The notes beneath the pieces were generated by a model, which did no database searches, was not told where the DNA came from, and saw nothing but the letters and a program-made list of their open reading frames with translations. A DNA stretch of 7,112 nucleotides. Origin: Fibrobacter sp. UBA4309. GTDB taxonomy: Bacteria > Fibrobacterota > Fibrobacteria > Fibrobacterales > Fibrobacteraceae. The first letter of the stretch is position 1. Each line of letters starts with the position of its first letter. Shown one piece after another: positions 1-5,811 of this stretch. The position numbers and the translations under genes are program-made. The DNA lies in assembly GCF_002395745.1 (NCBI RefSeq), contig NZ_DGUN01000041.1:1-7112 (forward strand), read 5' to 3'.

Positions 1-336
1 GTGCGGGCCTACAGCGACGAAGACCTTCGCTGGCTTACCATGATTGAATGCCTCAAGGATTCGGGACTGCAAATCAAGGAAATCCGCCAGTACATCGAGT
101 GGTTCAACGAGGGCGATTCCACGCTTTCCCAAAGGCTGTCCCTTTTTGAAAACCGCCGCAAGATTCTTGAAAAGGAAATGGCCCGCCTTACGGTGGTCAT
201 GAACAAGATTCGCTACAAGGAACTCCTGTATCGGGAAGCCGTTCGGGTGGGGAACCTGGACGTCGCCACCAACGAAAGGCGGTTCCAACATCTGAAGAAA
301 AAGTTGTTCGAATCCCCGGACGATTTTGACAAGTAG
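1..336 (+). CDS. MerR-family transcriptional regulator, 5' end cut off by window
   Basis: The 111 visible residues match the part of a MerR-family regulator that follows the first recognition helix. The opening residues RAYSDEDLRWL correspond to the family's R-x-Y-S/T-x-x-D-L-x-W-L segment, normally near residue 40. About 40 N-terminal residues, including the DNA-binding helix-turn-helix, therefore lie left of the window, and the GTG at base 1 is not a convincing start. GLQIKEIRQYIEWFNEGD is the second DNA-binding helix region. Residues from about 49 to 80, rich in Leu, Glu, Arg and Lys, form the antiparallel dimerisation coiled coil. The C-terminal tail is short and has no cysteine, which argues against a metal sensor; the effector is unknown. 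The gene lies 42 bases upstream of the flavoprotein on the same strand, so it plausibly regulates that gene and itself. The family call is firm; the target is inferred. Confidence 0.85.
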   Translation: MRAYSDEDLRWLTMIECLKDSGLQIKEIRQYIEWFNEGDSTLSQRLSLFENRRKILEKEMARLTVVMNKIRYKELLYREAVRVGNLDVATNERRFQHLKKKLFESPDDFDK

Positions 337-357
337 AATTTTAATAAAGAAACATTT
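326..357 (+). promoter_or_regulatory. Possible promoter for the flavoprotein, with MerR-type long spacer
   Basis: A perfect TTGACA (326-331) lies in the last codons of the merR gene. No good -10 sits at 17 bases. Only weak AACATT/ACATTT (351-357) follows, at 19-20 bases, which is the spacing typical of promoters activated by MerR proteins. The TTGACA may simply be chance from the Phe-Asp-Lys codons, and I see no clear dyad operator in the spacer. Confidence 0.2.
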
Positions 358-378
358 TTCATAACAAAGGAATTAATC

Positions 379-960
379 ATGAAGGTCGTTTTATTCAATG
401 GAAGCCGTCGCGAAAAGGGCTGCACATATACGGCGCTGAGCCTCGTGGCCGGCGAACTCAAGGCCGCTGGCATCGAGACAGAAATCTTCTTTGTGGGTGG
501 TCGCGTGCTGAAGGGAGAAACCGACGCCGTGGTTCACGAAGCCAAGGAAATCCTTAAAACGGTCGACGCCGTCGTTTACGGCTCTCCGGTGTACTACGCC
601 TCCCCAAGCGGTGAGATGCTGATGTTCCTGGATAGGCTTTACGGCATTGCCGAAGCGGAACTTCTCTTTAAGCCGGCAGCAACCGTTGCCTCTGCCCGCC
701 GTGCCGGCACTACCGCAACGCTCGACGCCCTGAACAAATACCCCACCTTTGCGCAACAGCCCCTGGTGACATCTCGCTATTGGAACATGGTTCACGGTTC
801 CAGCCCGGAAGATGTGCTGAAGGACGATGAGGGCGTGCAGGTGATGAAGGAACTGGGCCGCAACATGGCGTGGATCCTGAAGAGCATCGAAGCGGGCAAG
901 AAGGCGGGTGTCGTGCAGCCCGTTGCCGAAAAGAAAATTTTCACGAACTTTATCCGCTAG
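379..960 (+). CDS. Flavodoxin-fold NAD(P)H-dependent FMN oxidoreductase, lacking the family Cys cluster
   Basis: This 193-residue cytoplasmic protein belongs to the NADPH-dependent FMN reductase/iron-sulfur flavoprotein group. It would bind FMN and pass electrons from NAD(P)H to an unidentified acceptor. The FMN phosphate loop NGSRREKGCTYTAL is at residues 7-20, GSPVYYASPSG (68-78) is the second flavin-contacting loop, and SARRAGTT (105-112) with RYWNMVHG (133-140) are strongly conserved in this branch. Relatives usually run to a little over 200 residues and carry a short insert with clustered cysteines (CxxCxxxGxC type) after the second strand. Here VGGRVLKG leads straight into ETDAVVHEAKEIL, and the only cysteine in the protein is Cys15. 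The start is supported by an AAAGGA Shine-Dalgarno about 8 bases upstream of the ATG. It lies between the merR gene and the MBL hydrolase, probably in one transcript. Family call firm, substrate unknown. Confidence 0.88.
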   Translation: MKVVLFNGSRREKGCTYTALSLVAGELKAAGIETEIFFVGGRVLKGETDAVVHEAKEILKTVDAVVYGSPVYYASPSGEMLMFLDRLYGIAEAELLFKPAATVASARRAGTTATLDALNKYPTFAQQPLVTSRYWNMVHGSSPEDVLKDDEGVQVMKELGRNMAWILKSIEAGKKAGVVQPVAEKKIFTNFIR

Positions 961-961
961 A

Positions 962-2062
962 ATGGGAACGATGCGCTTGCGTTTTGCGAAGAACAAGAAA
1001 CTCATGATTACGGCGATTATTTTATCGACCCTTTTTATTCTGGGAACCGTTGGCGTGCTGTTCCTGAACCAGGCAAAATTTGGGCGTATTCCGCAAGGCA
1101 AACGCCTTGAACGCATCAAACAGTCACCGCATTACGATGGTCAAAAGTTCGTGAATGACGAAAAGACTGTCACAATGACGGGCGATAAGAACTTGTTTGA
1201 AACGACGCTTGAATTCTTGTTCGGCAAAAGGTCGCAAACCGTTCCCGATACAGCGCTGACGGTCGTCAAAACGGATTTGAAATCGCTGCCGCAGGACCGC
1301 GATTGGATTGTGTGGTTCGGACACTCTTCGTATTTGATGAACTTATCTGGGAAGAAGATTCTTGTGGATCCCGTATTTTATCAGGGTTCGCCAGTAAGTT
1401 TTGTGAACAAGATGTTCAAGGGGACCGACGTTTACAAGCCTGTTGACATGCCGGATATCGATTGTCTGGTTATTTCGCACGATCATTGGGATCATCTGGA
1501 TTACCAGGCCGTGAAGGAACTCGAACCGCGCGTAAAGCGTGTGGTGACGGGGCTTGGCGTGGGTGAACATTTTGAATACTGGGGATACCCCGTCGAGAAA
1601 CTCGTGGAACTCGACTGGTGGGATTCTTTCGATTTGGGCGAAGGCTTTAACGTGACAGCGACTCCGGCAAGACATTTTTCGGGTCGTGGGATAAGGTCGA
1701 ATAAAACGTTGTGGTCTTCGTTTGTATTCAAGACGCCAAAGCGTTCCGTTTGGATTGGCGGGGATAGCGGCTATGGCAAACATTTTAAGAAGATTGGTGA
1801 AAAATTTGCAGATATCGATCTGGCTATTTTGGAAAACGGGCAGTACAATGAAGATTGGAACCAAATTCATGCCCTGCCCGAACAGCTCAGCAAAGAAATG
1901 CTGGACCTGAATGCAAACCGCTACATGACGGTTCATCATTCCAAGTTCTGCTTAGCTTATCATACTTACTTTGAACCGCTGGAAAATGCGAAACGTGCCG
2001 CCCAGGAATCGGGCAAGCCTGTGCTTATGCCGCAAATGGGCGAAGTCGTGTATTTGGAATAA
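962..2062 (+). CDS. Membrane-anchored metallo-beta-lactamase-fold hydrolase (UlaG/NAPE-PLD-like)
   Basis: A 366-residue zinc hydrolase of the COG2220 type (UlaG/NAPE-PLD-like branch of the MBL fold). A basic N-terminus (RLRFAKNKK) precedes one hydrophobic segment at about residues 14-35, so the protein is probably anchored with its catalytic domain outside the cytoplasm. The linker has the FGRIPQGKRLERI segment often seen in anchored members. The fold begins at WFGHSSYLMNLSGKKILVDP. Metal ligands are HDHWDH (His173, His175, Asp177, His178), His238 in ARHFSGRG, Asp268 in GGDSGYG and His325 or His326 near the C-terminus, so the active site looks complete. I chose the ATG 1 base after the flavoprotein stop; no Shine-Dalgarno is evident, which suggests translational coupling. 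ATG 971 is a possible alternative. An upstream in-frame ATG at 908 would overlap the flavoprotein and adds unrelated residues. The substrate (phosphodiester, lactone or other) cannot be read from sequence. Confidence 0.87.
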   Translation: MGTMRLRFAKNKKLMITAIILSTLFILGTVGVLFLNQAKFGRIPQGKRLERIKQSPHYDGQKFVNDEKTVTMTGDKNLFETTLEFLFGKRSQTVPDTALTVVKTDLKSLPQDRDWIVWFGHSSYLMNLSGKKILVDPVFYQGSPVSFVNKMFKGTDVYKPVDMPDIDCLVISHDHWDHLDYQAVKELEPRVKRVVTGLGVGEHFEYWGYPVEKLVELDWWDSFDLGEGFNVTATPARHFSGRGIRSNKTLWSSFVFKTPKRSVWIGGDSGYGKHFKKIGEKFADIDLAILENGQYNEDWNQIHALPEQLSKEMLDLNANRYMTVHHSKFCLAYHTYFEPLENAKRAAQESGKPVLMPQMGEVVYLE

Positions 2063-2063
2063 A

Positions 2064-2543
2064 TTACAGCTCGTGATAGTACGGGCAGATGTTTTCGTAA
2101 TGCCCGTCCTTCATTCTGAATCCATTCGGGATAGTGCCTAGCTGGACAAATCCTAGACGCTCGTACAGGTGCCTGGCGTGCGTGTTGCTTTCGACGACTG
2201 CATTGAACTGCAATACTCCGAAGCCGTGCTTTTTAGCTTGTTCGAGACAGTCCTTCACGAGCATTTCGCCGATGTGCTTGCCCCTGGATTCCGAAGCGAC
2301 TGCGTAGCTTGCGTTTGAAATGTGGCCGCAACGGCCCACGTTGTTCGGGTGCAGTATGTACAGCCCGAAAATCTTGCCGCCCTCTTCGGCGACGGCGCAG
2401 TAGGTCTGTGCGGCAAAGAACTGCCTGCCGGTTTCGGGCGTGAGCAAGTCCTCTTGCGGGAAGGCGATGCCGTCTTCGACCACCTCGTTCCAGATGCGGA
2501 TCATTGCCGCAAGGTCCGCTTCGCTGTATTGCCTGATAATCAT
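2064..2543 (-). CDS. GNAT-family N-acetyltransferase
   Basis: A 159-residue acetyltransferase that would move an acetyl group from acetyl-CoA to an amine; the acceptor is unknown. The N-terminus MIIRQYSEADLAAMIRIWNE is the usual beta1-alpha1 of GNAT proteins. HPNNVGRCGHISNASYAV (65-82) is beta4. Motif A, with SRGKHIGEML (86-95), forms the pyrophosphate loop, although the first loop glycine of the usual R-G-x-G-x-G is His here. ESNTHARHLYERLGF (118-132) is the conserved motif B. The same frame is open upstream to an ATG at 2603, but those 20 residues look non-homologous and a good -35 box lies inside them, so I place the start at 2543. No Shine-Dalgarno is visible. The gene converges on the MBL hydrolase with 1 base between stops, and it is divergent from the esterase. 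Confidence 0.88.
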   Translation of the reverse strand: MIIRQYSEADLAAMIRIWNEVVEDGIAFPQEDLLTPETGRQFFAAQTYCAVAEEGGKIFGLYILHPNNVGRCGHISNASYAVASESRGKHIGEMLVKDCLEQAKKHGFGVLQFNAVVESNTHARHLYERLGFVQLGTIPNGFRMKDGHYENICPYYHEL

Positions 2544-2553
2544 AGCGGGAAAG

Positions 2554-2582
2554 ATAGAACTCTTTGTGGACAGCGATGTCAA
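2554..2582 (-). promoter_or_regulatory. Candidate promoter for the GNAT gene, giving a near-leaderless mRNA
   Basis: On the minus strand a perfect TTGACA (-35, 2577-2582) is followed by exactly 17 bases and TTCTAT (2554-2559), which keeps only 3 of 6 -10 consensus bases. Only 10 bases separate this from the ATG at 2543, so transcription would start about 4-5 bases before the start codon. That fits the lack of a ribosome binding site. The spacing and -35 are good, the -10 is weak. Confidence 0.38.
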
Positions 2583-2625
2583 CGGAAAAAAGTTTACATG
2601 CAATCGGAACAGTTTTTTTGAAAGT

Positions 2626-2644
2626 ATTTTCTGGAATAGAAAAT
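2626..2644. repeat. Perfect 7-bp inverted repeat upstream of the esterase
   Basis: ATTTTCT (2626-2632) and AGAAAAT (2638-2644) form a perfect dyad around GGAAT, ending a few bases before the esterase Shine-Dalgarno. A dyad here could be an operator or a weak leader hairpin. A possible -10 (TATTTT, 2625-2630) overlaps the left arm, though I see no -35 at a proper distance from it. AT-rich DNA can give such dyads by chance. Confidence 0.4.
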
Positions 2645-2650
2645 CAAAAA

Positions 2651-2654
2651 GGAG
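2651..2654 (+). promoter_or_regulatory. Shine-Dalgarno that sets the esterase start
   Basis: AAAAAGGAG ends 7 bases before the ATG at 2662. It selects that ATG over the in-frame upstream ATG at 2440, which lies inside the opposite-strand GNAT gene. The chosen start also puts a signal peptide at the very N-terminus. Confidence 0.8.
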
Positions 2655-2661
2655 TGGTTTT

Positions 2662-4119
2662 ATGAATCATGCTCTATGGACCGGTGTGTCCGTTGGCGTT
2701 ATTATGGCGTTGTCTGTCGTGACGGCGAATGCGTTTACCCTGACAGGTAAGGTGAGCGACGATGGCGGCAAGGCTGTCCGAGGCGCAGAAGTCTTGCTTG
2801 TTCAAAAAGGCCTCAATGCGAAAACAGATGCCTCGGGCGCATTCACGATTCACCAGGACGAAGAACCGCAGGCTCTGGCGAACAAGGCCTCGGTCGGATT
2901 TCTCTCCGTGAACAACGGCATCCTATCGTTTTCGCAGGGGCAAAATTCCCCGGTACAGGTGCAGATTTTCGACATGTTCGGAAACCGTCTGCTGAATGAA
3001 ACTGTCTACGGCTCGGGTACGGTTGACATGAAGTCTTCCGTGAAAGCGCAGGGCAAGTACTTCGCACGCGTCCGCGTAGGCAGCGCTTTGCAAACGTTCC
3101 AGTTTGTCGCCGATGGAAGTTTCAATACGGCATTCGGCGCGAAGTCCGGAGCAAAGGCGCTTCTCAAGGTGGGCGATTCGGACAATCTGCGCATTGTTGC
3201 CGACGGTTTCGATACCCTCAATGTTAAGCTCGATAATCTCGACACGAATATTATGCTTACGCTCAAGAAAAACGCTCCGCCGCAACCGCAGTACGAATAC
3301 GGATGGGGCCTCAAGAACGACCCTGTTCCCACTCGTGGCTGCGGCAAGGATACGCGACTTGATTACAAGTACCGTGGCGACAAACCCTACATTGACTTTA
3401 GGTGGAGCAAGGGCGTGCGTACCGTGCGCATCGACATGCCGAAAAGTTACGACAAGAACAAACCGTACAAACTCATTTTCGGAATGCAGTGCATGGGCGG
3501 TTCAGGAAGCGCCGTGCAGGATGAAGGCTATCACGGCCTCAAGTGGATTGACAAGAACGAAACCGCGATATTCGTTGCGCCCGAAGGCAATGGAAACCAG
3601 CTGCCCTGGGGGCAGGATGATTACCTCCTGTTTGACGAACTCCTCGCATATCTCGAAGGCAACTTCTGCATTGATTCAAGCCGCGTATTCTCTATAGGAT
3701 TCAGCTACGGCGCCATGTTCAGCAATGGCCTTTCGTGGAACCACCAGGACGTGCTCCGCGCAGTGGCCGTTTACGAAACCGCGGAACGCAACATTTGGCT
3801 TCCGCAGCGCAAGAAAATGGGCATCGGCTGGATGGGCGTGCTCGGCCTCGATGACGGCATGTGCACCCCCGAAATGGGTCGGAATGCGCGCGACATCATC
3901 TTGACGCTCAACTCCGAAGGCGGCAAGGCGAAAAGCGAACGAGCCGAAGAAGCCCAGCGCAACGCCCCGCACAAGTGCTACGACTACACGACCGTCGAGG
4001 AAAGATTCCCCGTTCGCTGGTGCACGCAGAGCGGCGGACACATCTGGGACCACAAGGATCCCGGCCAGCAGCAGTCCTGGGTGCCGCAAGCCACATGGGA
4101 ATTTTTCGAGAAGTTCTAG
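2662..4119 (+). CDS. Secreted CE1/feruloyl-esterase-like hydrolase with N-terminal nested accessory domain
   Basis: A 485-residue exported esterase, probably removing feruloyl or acetyl groups from xylan. A signal peptide covers residues 1-24 (cleavage likely after ANA). Residues 25-64 begin a carboxypeptidase-regulatory-like beta-sandwich (LTGKVSDDGGKAVRGAEV, then TDASGAFTI), and its likely last strands reappear at about 176-203. Between them, about 80-150, lies a segment resembling a secretion sorting tail (NGILSFSQ, VQIFDMFGNRL, GKYFARVRVG). A Pro/Gln linker (205-210) precedes the esterase domain, which runs from about 222 to the end. The nucleophile is Ser348 in GFSYG, the likely acid Asp397 or Asp398 in GLDDGMC, and the base His460 in SGGHIWDH. 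Six cysteines (227, 277, 336, 401, 439, 454) all fall in the catalytic domain and could form three disulfides, as suits an extracellular enzyme. It sits 114 bases upstream of the GH30 xylanase gene. The hydrolase call is strong; the exact ester substrate is inferred. Confidence 0.85.
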   Translation: MNHALWTGVSVGVIMALSVVTANAFTLTGKVSDDGGKAVRGAEVLLVQKGLNAKTDASGAFTIHQDEEPQALANKASVGFLSVNNGILSFSQGQNSPVQVQIFDMFGNRLLNETVYGSGTVDMKSSVKAQGKYFARVRVGSALQTFQFVADGSFNTAFGAKSGAKALLKVGDSDNLRIVADGFDTLNVKLDNLDTNIMLTLKKNAPPQPQYEYGWGLKNDPVPTRGCGKDTRLDYKYRGDKPYIDFRWSKGVRTVRIDMPKSYDKNKPYKLIFGMQCMGGSGSAVQDEGYHGLKWIDKNETAIFVAPEGNGNQLPWGQDDYLLFDELLAYLEGNFCIDSSRVFSIGFSYGAMFSNGLSWNHQDVLRAVAVYETAERNIWLPQRKKMGIGWMGVLGLDDGMCTPEMGRNARDIILTLNSEGGKAKSERAEEAQRNAPHKCYDYTTVEERFPVRWCTQSGGHIWDHKDPGQQQSWVPQATWEFFEKF

Positions 4120-4156
4120 CGGATAAATACATCATTCTGTTGTCAATTTATCAAAA

Positions 4157-4189
4157 CGAATTCGAATAAAGCCCTATATTAAGCGAATT
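4157..4189 (+). promoter_or_regulatory. Possible xylanase promoter region with CGAAT repeats
   Basis: The 114 bases between esterase and xylanase hold TATATT (4175-4180), a 5-of-6 match to a -10 box, but no convincing -35 at 16-18 bases. Around it CGAAT occurs three times on the plus strand (4157, 4163 and 4184); the first two overlap the 8-base palindrome CGAATTCG (4157-4164). AATTCG (4159-4164) could also pair with CGAATT (4184-4189), followed by T residues, but a 6-base stem with a 19-base loop would be a poor terminator. Confidence 0.3.
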
Positions 4190-4223
4190 TTTCAACTTAT
4201 TTTATAGTAAGTAAAGTTCGTAT

Positions 4224-4229
4224 GGGAGG
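4224..4229 (+). promoter_or_regulatory. Shine-Dalgarno that favours the second of two xylanase ATGs
   Basis: GGGAGG lies 4 bases before the ATG at 4234 and overlaps the first in-frame ATG at 4222. That upstream ATG has no purine-rich site before it, so 4234 is the better start. The two starts differ by four residues (MGGF) at the front of the signal peptide. Confidence 0.65.
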
Positions 4230-4233
4230 CTTT

Positions 4234-5730
4234 ATGTCGTTTTCAATTAAGGGATTTCCCTTTTTTGCAGGTTTTGTCGCGTTTTTGGGCACCCTCGCCA
4301 GTGCGGCAACGATTAACGTAGATATCGGCAAGGAATACCAGCGCATCAGCGGCTTTGGGGCTGCCTCGGCATGGGCCGGTTCCATCACCGACAAGAATGC
4401 CGCTTTCCTCTGGGACTCCACCAGCGGCGCCGGGCTTACGCTGCACCGTATCCGCATCGCTCCGGATGGCACCACATCAGAAACGAGTATCGCAAAAAAG
4501 GCGAGTGAATACGGCGTCAAAGTCTGGGCCGCCCCGTGGACTTCCAAATATACTGTAAATTACGACGGTGACAAAAAGCACCTGGATTTCAATCACGCTC
4601 AGGACTGGGCCAACACCATCTTGAAGTTTACGCAAGACATGCGGAAGGCTGGCGTTAATCTATATGCAATTTCGTCGCAAAACGAGCCCGACGGCACCGG
4701 TGACAACCACTACGAACCCGATGAATTGGCACGTTGGGTCGGCGACTACCTTGGCCCCACCCTCGATACAACAGGCATCAAAATCATTGGCACCGAAGCT
4801 ATCAACTGGTACGGATTTCCCAATTACAAAAAAGCTTTCTTCAACAACCCTGCCGCCTTGAAATACACCGATATTTTTGGGACGCACGAATACGGCGGAG
4901 ACCCGGCGGCTTATCCCGAAATCCACGAAGCCGGCAAGGAATTCTGGGAAACCGAAGTCTATGATCTTGGAAGTAACAAGGAAGACGTGGGCATGGGAAG
5001 TGCTCTCCGCGTTGCAGGCGTAATCCATGACGCCCTGACTATTGCGAACATGAATGCCTGGCATTTCTGGTGGATTTATTCCTGCAGCGAAGCCAGTTGC
5101 GGCAACGGAGCCCTCTGGCCGCAAGGACAAGGCAACCCCGACAATGTGGAGCCTACCAAGCGACTCTGGGTCATGGGGAACTTCAGCCGCTTCGCGCGAC
5201 CCGGCTCTTGGAGAATCGACGCTACCAAGAATCCCGAAAGAGATGTAAAGGTCACCGCCTACCGCGACTCCCTCAAGACGAAAATCGCAGTCGTCATTCT
5301 CAATTCCAAGAATGAGGAGTTCAAGGCGGACTTTGATTTCGGAAACACAAAAATTGGAAGTTTCAAACCCTACGTTACCGACGACAAGAGTAACCTCAAG
5401 GAAGGTAGCGAAGTCAAAGTCGACGATACAAAGTGCAGTTTCAGCGTTCCGGCCCGCAGTGCAACGACCATCGAATTCGTTCTGTGGCAGGAGCCAAAGG
5501 TTGAACCGCCTTCAGACTCTACCGATGCAATTGCCTTCGGGACGCATGCTGCGCCCCAAAGCCTTCAAAGTACATATAAAGTATTTAGCCCGCTCGGCGC
5601 GTTCATCGGCGAATTCCAAGCCGGACATATCGGCGATCTCCGCAATGCCATGACAAACGCAGGTCTAGGCCGCGGTGTGTATATGGTCAAATGCGGCAAT
5701 GCCAAAACGCAACATATGATTTTGAAATAG
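4234..5730 (+). CDS. Secreted GH30 xylanase (subfamily 8-like) with C-terminal sorting-tail-like region
   Basis: A 498-residue exported glycoside hydrolase family 30 enzyme, expected to cut beta-1,4-xylan internally with retention of configuration. The signal peptide is residues 1-24 (cleavage likely after ASA). EYQRISGFGAASAWAG opens the (beta/alpha)8 barrel. NLYAISSQNEPD contains the acid/base Glu151, and FWETEVYD contains the nucleophile Glu241. Residues from about 305 to 417 (SRFARPGSWRIDATKNP to ARSATTIEFV) form the beta-sandwich that always accompanies GH30 barrels. The loop after WWIY (279-282) differs from classic glucuronoxylanases: the two arginines that bind methylglucuronate are replaced by SCSEASCGNG, with Cys284 and Cys289. 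After a short acidic/proline linker (419-430), residues about 445-498 (YKVFSPLGAFIGEF, then GLGRGVYMVK) resemble the sorting tails of Fibrobacter and T9SS cargo. The family is certain; glucuronate dependence is doubtful. Confidence 0.93.
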   Translation: MSFSIKGFPFFAGFVAFLGTLASAATINVDIGKEYQRISGFGAASAWAGSITDKNAAFLWDSTSGAGLTLHRIRIAPDGTTSETSIAKKASEYGVKVWAAPWTSKYTVNYDGDKKHLDFNHAQDWANTILKFTQDMRKAGVNLYAISSQNEPDGTGDNHYEPDELARWVGDYLGPTLDTTGIKIIGTEAINWYGFPNYKKAFFNNPAALKYTDIFGTHEYGGDPAAYPEIHEAGKEFWETEVYDLGSNKEDVGMGSALRVAGVIHDALTIANMNAWHFWWIYSCSEASCGNGALWPQGQGNPDNVEPTKRLWVMGNFSRFARPGSWRIDATKNPERDVKVTAYRDSLKTKIAVVILNSKNEEFKADFDFGNTKIGSFKPYVTDDKSNLKEGSEVKVDDTKCSFSVPARSATTIEFVLWQEPKVEPPSDSTDAIAFGTHAAPQSLQSTYKVFSPLGAFIGEFQAGHIGDLRNAMTNAGLGRGVYMVKCGNAKTQHMILK

Positions 5731-5766
5731 GCCAGTTCAAGATATAAGGTTAGTTAAAGCAAAAAA

Positions 5767-5788
5767 CGCAGGCTCGATTGAGTCTGCG
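5767..5788. terminator. Shared bidirectional terminator between xylanase and carB
   Basis: CGCAGGCTC (5767-5775) pairs with GAGTCTGCG (5780-5788) around the loop GATT: nine pairs, one a G-U wobble in the plus-strand RNA. On the plus strand it is followed by CTTTT, and on the minus strand by TTTTTT (A-run 5761-5766), although the wobble becomes an A-C mismatch there. It lies between two convergent genes and can serve both. Confidence 0.8.
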
Positions 5789-5811
5789 CTTTTGGTATTA
5801 AAGGGCGTGGT

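Noticed and set aside
908..961. Longer N-terminus for the MBL hydrolase from ATG 908
   Set aside because: It would overlap the flavoprotein by more than 50 bases and add residues unlike the family, and the basic residues plus membrane anchor already follow the ATG at 962.
391..1119. A 242-codon open frame on the minus strand across the flavoprotein and the MBL start
   Set aside because: It lies opposite two well-supported genes, its translation resembles no family I know, and it has no ribosome binding site. It is a by-product of codon bias.
2440..2661. Longer N-terminus for the esterase from ATG 2440
   Set aside because: It runs through the opposite-strand GNAT gene and would bury the signal peptide 74 residues inside. 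The ATG at 2662 has a strong Shine-Dalgarno.
3104..3697. A 197-codon plus-strand frame inside the esterase gene
   Set aside because: The frame containing the signal peptide, GFSYG nucleophile and catalytic His is clearly the coding one. The alternative product is Ser/Thr/Arg-rich without domain features.
4194..4218. Short inverted repeats AACTT...AAGTT and ACTTA...TAAGT upstream of the xylanase
   Set aside because: Five-base arms in AT-rich DNA are expected by chance, and the two pairings exclude each other.
4660..5130. A 156-codon minus-strand frame opposite the GH30 catalytic domain
   Set aside because: It covers the conserved GH30 catalytic region in antisense and shows no start signal or recognisable domain.
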